Below are positions 52,566 through 60,288 of a DNA stretch of 64,000 bases, piece after piece; the stretch's first letter is position 1, and each line of letters opens with the position of its first letter. A program made the translations under genes and the position numbers. Below the pieces are notes generated by a model. The model had not been told where the DNA came from, ran no database searches, and saw only the letters and a list, made by a program, of their open reading frames with translations. This DNA is from CAVTQZ01 sp963737015 (GTDB lineage: Bacteria > Actinomycetota > Acidimicrobiia > Acidimicrobiales > UBA8190), in assembly GCA_963737015.1 (NCBI GenBank), contig CAVTQZ010000001.1:1364001-1428000 (forward strand), in the 5' to 3' direction.

Positions 52566-52918
52566 CAGGCAGCGCTCCTGCGGTAGTCGTGGTGCCGATC
52601 GAGCCACTCCTCGGCGATCGAGACCCGCGCGTCCTCCTCCGGTATGAGGAGCCACGCCGCGAGGTACGCGGGGATGCCCATGCCGCCGAGCAGCGTGAGG
52701 ACCACCGCTGCGATCCGCACCACCGCGACGTCCACGTCGAAGTACTCCGCGACGCCGGCCGCCACACCTGCGACGATTCGTCCGTGCAGCGGCCTGCGAA
52801 GCGGGAGGGAGAGCCTCCCGCCTGCGTTGTAGGGCCGGACCGTCGGTATTTCGGTCCTGTCCTCTGCCCTGTCCTCTGCCCTGTCCTCTGTGCTGTTCTC
52901 TGTCGTGTTCTCGGTCAT
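52565..52918 (-). CDS. PspC-domain membrane protein
   Basis: A 117-residue protein starting MTENTTENSTEDRAED. An acidic N-terminus with an 'AEDR' repeat is followed by the PspC domain ('LRRPLHGRIVAGVAAGVAEYF', 'VAVVRIAAVVLTLLGGMGI', 'AYLAAWLLIPEED'). PspC proteins sense or respond to envelope stress; here another PspC is fused to a histidine kinase on the opposite strand, 92 bp away. ATG 52918. It is coupled to the DUF1707 gene. Confidence 0.85.
   Translation of the reverse strand: MTENTTENSTEDRAEDRAEDRTEIPTVRPYNAGGRLSLPLRRPLHGRIVAGVAAGVAEYFDVDVAVVRIAAVVLTLLGGMGIPAYLAAWLLIPEEDARVSIAEEWLDRHHDYRRSAA
52856..52891. repeat. three tandem 12-bp units inside the PspC gene
   Basis: Three copies of CCTGTCCTCTG[C/T] encode the 'RAED/RTED' repeat in the acidic N-terminus of the PspC protein. 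The array keeps frame and may vary in number between strains by slippage. Confidence 0.55.
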
Positions 52919-53010
52919 GTGACCATGATCCGCCCACCCGGCCAACCTGAGAATCGGGAAGCACCCTGGTTCCCCCCTGAGCACGGGCCCCCGGATGAGG
53001 GTTGCCCCTG

Positions 53011-54360
53011 ATGGTCAGGGCGCCTGGCCGGTGGGATCATCGATGCATAGAGAGTCACCGGCACTTCCACCATCACCTGTGGCGCGTCGCCCGCAGCGGC
53101 GGGCCGCTCCGCCGCAGCCGCGACGGCCGCATGCTCGGTGGGGTTGCGGCCGGGATCTCGAGGAAGTGCGGCATAGACCCGAACGTGGTGCGCCTGGCGT
53201 TCGTGCTCGGGTCTCTCGCGAGCGGCTTCGGTGTGGCGGTGTACGTGATCGCCTGGGTGCTCCTGCCCACAGAGGGCGAGACGACGAGGATCGCCACGAA
53301 GGTTCTCGGCGACTGGCGCGGCATCGCCGCTGCACTTTCGTTCATACCCGTCCTCGTCGTCGCGCTCGCGCTCGGTGCTGCCCTCCACGTCCCCTGGGTG
53401 GGCACGATGGCGACTCCCCTGTGCATAGCGGCGGGCGGCTTCGTCCTCGTCTGGCGCAACGTCGACGACGACGAACGCTCCGTCATGGAACGTGCGATGC
53501 GGCCCCTCGTGCGGCTCGGCCTCACCGGCAGGGGATCGTGGCGATGGCTCGTCCTGCGGGTGCTCCTCGGCGCCATGATGGTGGGTGGCGGTGTCGCCGC
53601 TCTCACGCTCGGTCCGAACCGGGCGGTCTTCCGCCCGCTCGCCGGGGTGTTCCTTGTCGTAGCGGGTGCCGTCGTGGTGTTCGGTCCGTGGTGGTTGCAC
53701 GTGGGCCGCGCTCTCGTGGACGAGAGGCAGGCGAGGGCGCGTGCCGAGGAGAGATCCGAGATGGCGGCGCGCGTCCACGACTCGGTGCTGCAGACGCTCG
53801 CGCTGATCCAGCGCCGGGCGGAACAGCCGCAACAAGTCGTGAAGCTCGCCCGTGCGCAGGAGAGGGAGCTTCGCTCATGGCTCTTCGAAGGCCGGGTCCC
53901 GGGGACCCCGGACGCGAGCGGCGACGACACGACGCTCGCGACGGCGATCGCCCGCGTCCAGCGCGACGTCGAGGACCTGCACGAGGTACCCGTCGAGGCG
54001 GTGGTGGTCGGTGACTGCGAGATGGACGACGGGATCCGGGCCCTCGTCGAGGCTGGACGCGAAGCGACGGTGAACGCCGCCAAGTGGTCCGGCGCTGCGG
54101 TGGTCTCCCTCTTCGTCGAGGCGGAGCCCGACGAGGTCTCGATGTTCGTGCGCGACCGCGGGATCGGCTTCTTGAAGGAGGACGTCGGCGCGGACCGCCG
54201 GGGGGTCGCCGAGTCGATCTACGGCCGCATGGCGCGCCACGGCGGGAAGGCGGACCTGAGGAGCACCCCCGGCGTGGGCACCGAGGTTGTCCTGACCATG
54301 CCGAGGCGCCGAGGAGCACCCGAGCGCGAGGCGGCCTCGACGAGGCAGGGCCCGATATGA
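53011..54360 (+). CDS. PspC-domain sensor histidine kinase (HisKA_3)
   Basis: A membrane sensor of about 449 residues. An N-terminal PspC domain ('PLRRSRDGRMLGGVAAGISR', 'VVRLAFVLGSLASGFGVAVY') is followed by further helices (about 105-230). The HisKA_3 dimerisation motif 'EMAARVHDSVLQTLALIQRR' carries the phospho-acceptor His, and a HATPase_c domain includes 'EAGREATVNAAKWSGA' and 'VRDRGIGF'. The NarL/LiaS-like kinase overlaps its LuxR regulator gene by 4 bp (ATGA). Start is uncertain: ATG 53011 is chosen, while TTG 53002 or a start nearer the PspC domain is possible. It is divergent from PspC/DUF1707. Confidence 0.88.
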   Translation: MVRAPGRWDHRCIESHRHFHHHLWRVARSGGPLRRSRDGRMLGGVAAGISRKCGIDPNVVRLAFVLGSLASGFGVAVYVIAWVLLPTEGETTRIATKVLGDWRGIAAALSFIPVLVVALALGAALHVPWVGTMATPLCIAAGGFVLVWRNVDDDERSVMERAMRPLVRLGLTGRGSWRWLVLRVLLGAMMVGGGVAALTLGPNRAVFRPLAGVFLVVAGAVVVFGPWWLHVGRALVDERQARARAEERSEMAARVHDSVLQTLALIQRRAEQPQQVVKLARAQERELRSWLFEGRVPGTPDASGDDTTLATAIARVQRDVEDLHEVPVEAVVVGDCEMDDGIRALVEAGREATVNAAKWSGAAVVSLFVEAEPDEVSMFVRDRGIGFLKEDVGADRRGVAESIYGRMARHGGKADLRSTPGVGTEVVLTMPRRRGAPEREAASTRQGPI

Positions 54361-55022
54361 CCGAGACGATGTCGAAGCGCCCGAGGGTCTTCCTCGTGGA
54401 CGACCACGGGCTCTTCCGCGCGGGGGTACGCGCCGAGCTCGGGGACTCCGTGCAGGTGGTCGGCGAGGCCGATGACGTGGAGCCCGCCATCGAGCTCATC
54501 TCGGAGAGAGTCCCGGACGTCGTCCTCCTCGACGTCCATCTCCCTGGCGGCGGAGGTCAGCTCGTCGTCGAGGCGGTCAAGTCGCGTCATCCGGGGGTGC
54601 GGTTCCTCGCGCTCTCGGTCTCCGACGCTCCAGAAGACGTGATCGCCGTCATTCGAGCCGGCGCGCGCGGGTACGTCACCAAGACCATCTCGGGGCCGGA
54701 GCTAGTTGACGCCGTCCGCCGCGTCGCCGCCGACGACGCGGTCTTCTCGCCCAGGCTCGCCGGTTTCGTTCTCGACGCGTTCGCGTCGCTCCCCCCGGAG
54801 GTCGTACCCGCGTCGTTCGACCCCGAGCTCGACCAGCTCTCGGGACGCGAGCGCGAGGTCTTGCGACTGATCGCGCGCGGTTACACCTACAAGGAGATCG
54901 GGCGCGAGTTGTCGATCTCGGTCAAGACCGTCGAGTCACACGTGTCCGCGGTGCTCCGCAAGCTGCAGCTGTCGAGCCGGCACCAGCTCACGCGCTGGGC
55001 GACCGAGCGGCGTCTCGTCTGA
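54357..55022 (+). CDS. LuxR/NarL-family response regulator
   Basis: A 221-residue regulator paired with the overlapping PspC kinase. Receiver: 'VFLVDDHGLFRAGV' (Asp15-Asp16), phospho-acceptor Asp59 in 'VVLLDVHLPGGGG', 'GARGYVTKTIS'. C-terminal LuxR helix-turn-helix: 'LSGREREVLRLIARGYTYKE' and 'LSISVKTVESHVSAVLRKL'. It likely controls the divergent pspC/DUF1707 operon and perhaps wider envelope-stress genes; this is inference from adjacency. Confidence 0.9.
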   Translation: MTETMSKRPRVFLVDDHGLFRAGVRAELGDSVQVVGEADDVEPAIELISERVPDVVLLDVHLPGGGGQLVVEAVKSRHPGVRFLALSVSDAPEDVIAVIRAGARGYVTKTISGPELVDAVRRVAADDAVFSPRLAGFVLDAFASLPPEVVPASFDPELDQLSGREREVLRLIARGYTYKEIGRELSISVKTVESHVSAVLRKLQLSSRHQLTRWATERRLV

Positions 55023-55029
55023 GCGCCTG

Positions 55030-55665
55030 CTACCTGTTCGGCTGGGGCGTGACCCGCAGGTAGGGCTTCAGCTTCTTGAAACCCTTCGGGAACTTGCGCT
55101 CTGCATCCTCGTCCGAAAGGGCGGGAACGACGATCACGTCCTCGCCGTCGCGCCAGTTGACCGGCGTCGCGACCTGGTAGTCCAACGTGAGCTGAAGCGA
55201 GTCGAGCACCCTGAGGACCTCGTCCACGTTGCGGCCGGTCGAGGCCGGGTAGGTGATGATGAGCTTCACCTTCTTGTCCGGCCCGATGATGAACACGGAG
55301 CGGACGGTCAAGGTGTCGTTGGCGTTCGGGTGGATCATGTCGTAGAGGTCGGCCACCTTGCGGTCGGGGTCCCCGACCACGGGGAAGTTCACCGCCTGGC
55401 CCTGGGTCTCCTCGATGTCCTTGTCCCACTCCTTGTGGGACTCGACCGGGTCCACCGACAGCCCGATCAACTTGGTGTCGCGTTTGTCGAACTCCCCCTT
55501 GGCCTTCGCGAATGCGGCGAGCTCGGTCGTGCAGACCGGGGTGAAGTCCTTCGGGTGCGAGAACAGGATCCCCCACGAGTCGCCGAGCCACTCGTGGAAG
55601 TTGATCGTGCCCTCTGTGGTGTCGGCGGTGAAGTCGGGGGCGGTGTCGCCCAGGCGTACTGGCAT
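55030..55665 (-). CDS. 1-Cys peroxiredoxin (Prx6/AhpC-TSA family)
   Basis: A 211-residue thiol peroxidase reducing hydroperoxides. The active site is 'FTPVCTTELAAF' with peroxidatic Cys45. The Prx6-type C-terminus is 'VATPVNWRDGEDVIVVPALS' and 'KFPKGFKKLKPYLR'; no resolving cysteine is present. ATG 55665 has a strong GGAGGAG site. It converges with the LuxR regulator gene, 7 bp between stops. Confidence 0.95.
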   Translation of the reverse strand: MPVRLGDTAPDFTADTTEGTINFHEWLGDSWGILFSHPKDFTPVCTTELAAFAKAKGEFDKRDTKLIGLSVDPVESHKEWDKDIEETQGQAVNFPVVGDPDRKVADLYDMIHPNANDTLTVRSVFIIGPDKKVKLIITYPASTGRNVDEVLRVLDSLQLTLDYQVATPVNWRDGEDVIVVPALSDEDAERKFPKGFKKLKPYLRVTPQPNR

Positions 55666-55774
55666 TTCTCCTCCTGAGTGGGCTCGCGGCGTTCGGATTG
55701 TGGCGTCGCGTGGGAGTGTACCGACCGGACGTCCAATTGTCGACCCGATAGGTCAGCTTTTGTTGTCTGGGAAG

Positions 55775-56566
55775 ATGCCGCACGTGCCCGAGCCGGCCGT
55801 AGAGGTGAACCGGGACGGCGAAGTCGGGGTCGTGACCATCCGCCGGCCCGAGCGGCGCAACGCCGTCGACTCCGCCACCGCCGCCATGCTGCTCGAGGCC
55901 TTCGAGCGGATCGACGCCGACGAAGCGCTCTCGGTCGGCGTTCTCACCGGTGCCGGCGGCACCTTCTGCGCCGGTGCGGACCTGAAGGCCCTCGCCGAGG
56001 GGGACCGTCGCCCCGTTCGCGACGAGGGGCCAGGGCCGATGGGGCCCACGCGCCTCGAGATGTCCAAGCCCGTGGTGGCGGCGATCGAGGGCCACGCGGT
56101 GGCGGGAGGGCTCGAGCTCGCCCTTTGGTGCGACCTCCGGGTCGCCGCCACGAACGCCGTGCTCGGCGTGTACTGCCGGAGATTCGGTGTGCCGCTCGTC
56201 GACGGCGGGACGGTGCGGCTCCCCCGGCTGATCGGCCAGAGCCGGGCGCTAGACCTCGTCCTCACAGGACGTGGGGTGTCGGGGCCCGAGGCCCTCGCCA
56301 TGGGCCTCGTCCACCGGCTCGCTGCGCCCGGGCGCGCCCTCGAAGCAGCTCTGGAGCTCGCCCACGAGTTGGCCGGCTTCCCGCAGACCTGCATGCGAAA
56401 CGACCGCGCCTCGCTCCTCGCGCAGTGGGGCTCGGACGAGCACGACGCCCTCGTGACCGAGGCGCGCCTCGGCCGGGCGACGGTGGACAGCGGCGAGAGC
56501 GCCGAGGGGGCGAAGCACTTCGCCTCGGGGGCGGGCCGCCACGGGGAGTTCGGCGACAAGCGGTGA
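55775..56566 (+). CDS. enoyl-CoA hydratase/isomerase family protein
   Basis: A 263-residue crotonase starting MPHVPEPAVEVNRDGEVGVV. 'VTIRRPERRNAVDSATAAML', the oxyanion loops 'TFCAGADLKALAEGD' and 'EGHAVAGGLELALWCDLRVA', and the active-site region 'RFGVPLVDGGTVRLPRLIG' are typical. Substrate unknown. The stop overlaps the HAD gene start (GTGA), so the two are coupled. ATG 55775 is the first family-like start. Confidence 0.9.
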   Translation: MPHVPEPAVEVNRDGEVGVVTIRRPERRNAVDSATAAMLLEAFERIDADEALSVGVLTGAGGTFCAGADLKALAEGDRRPVRDEGPGPMGPTRLEMSKPVVAAIEGHAVAGGLELALWCDLRVAATNAVLGVYCRRFGVPLVDGGTVRLPRLIGQSRALDLVLTGRGVSGPEALAMGLVHRLAAPGRALEAALELAHELAGFPQTCMRNDRASLLAQWGSDEHDALVTEARLGRATVDSGESAEGAKHFASGAGRHGEFGDKR

Positions 56567-57288
56567 CCGACGAGCCCCGGCCTCAGGTCGCGGCCTTCGA
56601 CTTCGATGGCACGTTGACGAACGGCGGAAGCGTGTGGCCGTTCCTCGTGGAGTTGGTCGGCCGGGCCCGGGTTGCCGACGCCGCGGCGCGCGTCTCGCCA
56701 CAGCTCCTTCAGGCGGCCCTCCTCGACGCGCACCACGCCGACGACGCGAAGGAGGAACTGTTCCGCAGAACCTTGGCCGGCTTGGACGCGGCCGATGCCG
56801 CGGCCACCGCAAGTGCGTTCGGAGTGAGGCACTACGTACGCCACGCCCGGGCCGACGTGCGCGAGCGCCTCGAGCGTCACAGGGCCGAGGGGCACCTGCT
56901 CGTAATCGTCTCCGCCTCACCGGGCATGTACGTGAGCGCGGTTGCGGAGCACCTCGGCATCGGAGGGGTGGTTGCGACGAGCCTCGCGGTTGGTGACGAC
57001 GGCCGTCTCACCGGCTCCTTCGACGGAGGCAACTGCCGCGGGCAGAGGAAGCTCGACGGGCTCATGAACTGGATGGAATCCTCGCTGCGCGCGGGACACG
57101 CCGGTGAAGGTGCCTCCGGCGCGCGACCGGACACTTCTTCACCGCGACCGTTCTTGTGGGCGTACGGCAACAGCCGCGGCGACGCTCAGGTGCTCGCCCG
57201 CGCGGATGTCGGGATCGACGCGGGCAGGCTCGGCCGGCTCGGGACCCTGAGGAGCTTCACACGCCTGAAGGACGCCCCCGCGCCCTGA
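56563..57288 (+). CDS. HAD-IB family hydrolase (SerB/PlsC-associated type)
   Basis: A 241-residue phosphatase of the HAD superfamily, subfamily IB. Motif I is 'AAFDFDGTLTNGGSVWPF' (catalytic Asp13 and Asp15), motif II 'LLVIVSASPGMY', and motif IV-like residues lie in 'AYGNSRGDAQVLARADV'. The cap and substrate are unknown; relatives dephosphorylate phosphoserine or lysophospholipid-like compounds. GTG 56563 overlaps the preceding stop. A 35-residue polar insertion (about 165-195) is unusual. It converges with the SDR gene, 17 bp apart. Confidence 0.87.
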   Translation: MTDEPRPQVAAFDFDGTLTNGGSVWPFLVELVGRARVADAAARVSPQLLQAALLDAHHADDAKEELFRRTLAGLDAADAAATASAFGVRHYVRHARADVRERLERHRAEGHLLVIVSASPGMYVSAVAEHLGIGGVVATSLAVGDDGRLTGSFDGGNCRGQRKLDGLMNWMESSLRAGHAGEGASGARPDTSSPRPFLWAYGNSRGDAQVLARADVGIDAGRLGRLGTLRSFTRLKDAPAP

Positions 57289-57305
57289 CGCATGCTCTAC
57301 AAGGC

Positions 57306-58109
57306 TTACCAGTAGCGGCGGAGCCGGCGGTAAAGACGCGGTGCGAGCGCCCTGAAGACCTCGGCGACGTCGATCAGGGGCGACGCGCTGATCGATAGCG
57401 AGCTCGAACCGAGGCGCCGCAGGACGACACGCGACACCTGCTCTTCTGTTCGCCTTGTGAACCATGGCGGGCGGCGCAGCCCACGCTCGATCGCCGCGAG
57501 CCCCATCGGCGTCGGCATCCATGCCGGATACACGACGTGCATTCGCACCCCGCGCCGAGCCACTCGAAAGCTCACGCTCTCGGTGAAAGCGGAGAGCGCT
57601 GCCTTCGAAGCCGGGTACGCCCCAGGGCCGGGGGCGGGCAGCCGGCCACCGTCGGAGGAGACGTTCGCCACTGTACCGGCGCCGCGCTCGATCATCCCCG
57701 GCAACACCGCGAGCGTGCCGGCCACGGCGGCGAAGAAGTTCACGGCAAAGGTCTGCTCGAAGTCGGCGACCGAGATGTCGGCGAGCCTCACGCCCGGGTC
57801 GTAGGCGGCGTTGTTGATCAGCAGATCGATACGCCCGTATTCGGTCTCGACGTCGCGGAGCAGTGCGCTCCAGGCTTGTGTGTCCGAGACGTCGCACGGG
57901 TACGCCCGCGAGCGCTTCGAGTGCGCGCGCAGGTCCATCTCGAGCTTCTCCAGCAGGTCGGTCCGGCGGGCAACCGCGACAACCGTCGCGCCGGCCCGTG
58001 CGAGATCCATCGACAGCTGACGGCCGAGGCCCGAAGATGCACCCGAGACGACTGCGACCCTGTCTTCGTAGCGGCCCCCGTACAGCGCAGTGGCGTCGGC
58101 GCCGCTCAA
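57306..58109 (-). CDS. short-chain dehydrogenase/reductase
   Basis: A 267-residue NAD(P)-dependent oxidoreductase. The cofactor loop is 'VVSGASSGLGRQLSMDLARA', the structural motif 'LINNAAYDPG', catalytic Ser lies in 'VANVSSDGGRLPAPGPG', and Tyr/Lys in 'AYPASKAALSAF'. The arginine pair in 'AVARRTDLLEKL' favours NADPH. Substrate unknown. The ATG at 58109 overlaps the stop of the SpoIID-like gene, so it is the last gene of the leftward envelope run. Confidence 0.92.
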   Translation of the reverse strand: MSGADATALYGGRYEDRVAVVSGASSGLGRQLSMDLARAGATVVAVARRTDLLEKLEMDLRAHSKRSRAYPCDVSDTQAWSALLRDVETEYGRIDLLINNAAYDPGVRLADISVADFEQTFAVNFFAAVAGTLAVLPGMIERGAGTVANVSSDGGRLPAPGPGAYPASKAALSAFTESVSFRVARRGVRMHVVYPAWMPTPMGLAAIERGLRRPPWFTRRTEEQVSRVVLRRLGSSSLSISASPLIDVAEVFRALAPRLYRRLRRYW

Positions 58110-60274
58110 CCCGGCACCGTCGCGGCACCGACGACGCTGCCGGCGTAGTGCGGGACGGTCCCGGCGACGTCACCGAACTGCGGGGCATCACCGAAGGGAA
58201 GCGCGCGGCCGTTTCGGGTCACGATCAGGTAGCCGTTGCCTGTCTCGGTCGGCACGACCGCGGCGGCGCTGCCGGGGGCTCCGATCTGAGGCAGCGAACC
58301 GTAGTAAGCGGCGTCTCCGAAGGTGAAGATCCCGCCGTCCGCGCCCACGAGCCAGTAACCGCCGCCGTCGGGGGTCGCTGCCATCCCCACGATCGGTTGT
58401 GCGAGGTGGGTACCGGGCGGAAGGACACCCGGCACCGAGCCGTGGAACGCTGCGTCTCCGAAGCTGAAGATCCCGCCGTCCGCGCCCACCATCCAGTAAC
58501 CACCGCCGTCGGGGGTGGCGGCCATTCCGACTACGGGTTGCACGAGACGCGTACCAGGCGCGAGAACGCCCGGCACCGATCCGTGGAACGCCGCGTCGCC
58601 GAAGCTGAAGATGCCGCCGTCTGCCGCATCCATCCAGTAGCCACCGGCGTCGGCGGTCGCGGCCATTCCGACCACGGGCTGGACGAGATGCGTACCAGGC
58701 GGAAGGACACCCGGCACCGAGCCGTGGAACGCGGCGTCGCCGAAGCTGAAGATGCCGCCGTCTGCTGCGTCCATCCAGTAACCCTTGCGATCCGAGGTCG
58801 CAGCCATACCGACCACGGGTTGTGCGAGCTTCGTCCCCGGCGCCAGCGCTCCGGGCACCGAACCGTAGAAGGCCGCGTTCCCGAAGCTGAATATCCCGCC
58901 GTCAGCCGCCGCCAGCCAGTATCCGCCGACACCACCGCTCGGCTGGCTCTCGACCTCGAACCAGTCACTGATCGCGTAACCGTCGAGCCCGTAATTGGCG
59001 AAGTCGGAGGCGAATTGGTCACCGGTCAGGTTGACCGTGGCGGAGCTCCCCACGAGCGACATCTCGAGGACTCTGCCGCCGAAGTCGCCGTCGGCGTTTC
59101 GCTGTGTCACGTCCACCGACTGCAACGTCGCGAGCTGAGGGAACTGCGAGGTGACGGCCGAGACCGGAATCGACACCTGGTACTGGTGGTAAGGGTTGCA
59201 GACTCCGTCCGCGCATACCGAGTCCCCGGAGTCCGCTACGGCATTGAAGGTCCCCGGCGCGCTGTACCCGCCGGAAGACGCCGAGTACTCGGTCCTCGCC
59301 ACGGAACCGTTCGGCATCAACACGACCTGTCCGCCTCCGCTGCCATTGCCGGCGGGCACCTCGGTGTCGAGCACCGCATCGTCGGTCGTGGCGTTCTCGT
59401 CGGCGGTCCCCGGATAGCTCTGACACGCGGTGGAGTCGCAGGTGTCGGCGTAGCCGCCGTAGGCGCCTGGACCGCTCGCCGCATAAGAGCGTGTCGCCAC
59501 CACCTGCGCCTCGGTCTGCTGGAACCCCCACGGTTCGTTCTGCGGCGCGCCCGAGGTCGACCCGATGGTGCCCCAACTGGCGGGGGACTCAGCCGGCGCG
59601 GAGTCCGCCACGTACCAGTCGAGCGGCAGCACGTTCACCGTGCGATCCTGGCCGAGCGAGTTCTGTGTCGCTTCGACGTCCCCGCGCAACTGCTCGTTAC
59701 CGGTGGCCCGGCAGAGGAGCAGGGCCTTCTTCGAAAGTGTGCCGTCGTCGGGGAAAGGCTCGCCGACACCGGGGGCCGCGACAGGGTCGCTCGTGACGGA
59801 GCTCGGGCTCGCCGGCCATGGCCCACCGCAACCACCGCTCACGTACACGTTGGCGCTCGACGCGCTCTCAGGCACGATCTCGGCGGCCTGCCCCGCACCC
59901 ACCTGCGTCGTCCCCACGGTGAACGGGCTCTGCGAAGTGACGATCGGGAAGTTTCCGTCGTTCCACGTGAGGTCGACCTTCACGTCCGAGGCCTCGGGGT
60001 TGGAGGCGGGCAGGGTGCCGATCGTCGTCGTGCCGCCGGCGGAGAGCGATCCGTAGTAGTGCGACACGATCTGCTGCCAGGTCCACCCGCTCAACGCGTA
60101 TCCGAGGGAGCCGTACTGACCCATCCCCCGCCCGTGGCCGTAGCCGTGAACCTCCAGAGCGACGACCGACGACGGGTAAGCACCTGCTTCGGGCGCCGAG
60201 GAGGGCGAGGCTGCGAGGAGCCCCCCGGCGACGAGTCCGAGAAGGAGAAGGGACCCGGTCCGTTTCGGACCCAT
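58106..60274 (-). CDS. secreted SpoIID/LytB-like protein with C-terminal GYW repeats
   Basis: A 722-residue exported protein: signal peptide about 1-30 ('LLLLGLVAGGLLAASPSSA'), then a SpoIID-type domain (about 40-440). Its recognisable motifs are 'VHGYGHGRGMGQYGSLGYAL', 'WTWQQIVSHYYG', 'VVATRSYAA' and 'TEYSASSGGY'. SpoIID enzymes are lytic transglycosylases that act on peptidoglycan denuded of peptides. Residues 451-722 are six imperfect repeats of 42-47 residues. The fusion suggests a cell-wall hydrolase with a surface-binding beta-propeller-like tail. The stop overlaps the SDR start. It is 14 bp downstream of the next repeat-bearing gene. Confidence 0.82.
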   Translation of the reverse strand: MGPKRTGSLLLLGLVAGGLLAASPSSAPEAGAYPSSVVALEVHGYGHGRGMGQYGSLGYALSGWTWQQIVSHYYGSLSAGGTTTIGTLPASNPEASDVKVDLTWNDGNFPIVTSQSPFTVGTTQVGAGQAAEIVPESASSANVYVSGGCGGPWPASPSSVTSDPVAAPGVGEPFPDDGTLSKKALLLCRATGNEQLRGDVEATQNSLGQDRTVNVLPLDWYVADSAPAESPASWGTIGSTSGAPQNEPWGFQQTEAQVVATRSYAASGPGAYGGYADTCDSTACQSYPGTADENATTDDAVLDTEVPAGNGSGGGQVVLMPNGSVARTEYSASSGGYSAPGTFNAVADSGDSVCADGVCNPYHQYQVSIPVSAVTSQFPQLATLQSVDVTQRNADGDFGGRVLEMSLVGSSATVNLTGDQFASDFANYGLDGYAISDWFEVESQPSGGVGGYWLAAADGGIFSFGNAAFYGSVPGALAPGTKLAQPVVGMAATSDRKGYWMDAADGGIFSFGDAAFHGSVPGVLPPGTHLVQPVVGMAATADAGGYWMDAADGGIFSFGDAAFHGSVPGVLAPGTRLVQPVVGMAATPDGGGYWMVGADGGIFSFGDAAFHGSVPGVLPPGTHLAQPIVGMAATPDGGGYWLVGADGGIFTFGDAAYYGSLPQIGAPGSAAAVVPTETGNGYLIVTRNGRALPFGDAPQFGDVAGTVPHYAGSVVGAATVPG
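58109..58924 (-). repeat. six in-gene repeats of 42-47 residues (GYWMxxADGGIFSFGDA type)
   Basis: Six consecutive copies, four of 47 residues and two shorter degenerate ones. Each begins GYW and contains 'DGGIFSFGDAAFHGSVPG' followed by 'PGTxLxQPVVGMAAT'. The last copy has decayed to 'GYLIVTRNGRALPFGDA'. At DNA level the first four are close to identical, which favours unequal recombination. Confidence 0.9.
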
Positions 60275-60288
60275 CTTCGAAGCGGACG

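Noticed and set aside
52801..52821. GCGGGAGG/CCTCCCGC 8-bp hairpin as a regulatory element
   Set aside because: It lies entirely inside the PspC coding sequence and is explained by the Gly-Gly-Arg-Leu codons; no positional argument for regulation.
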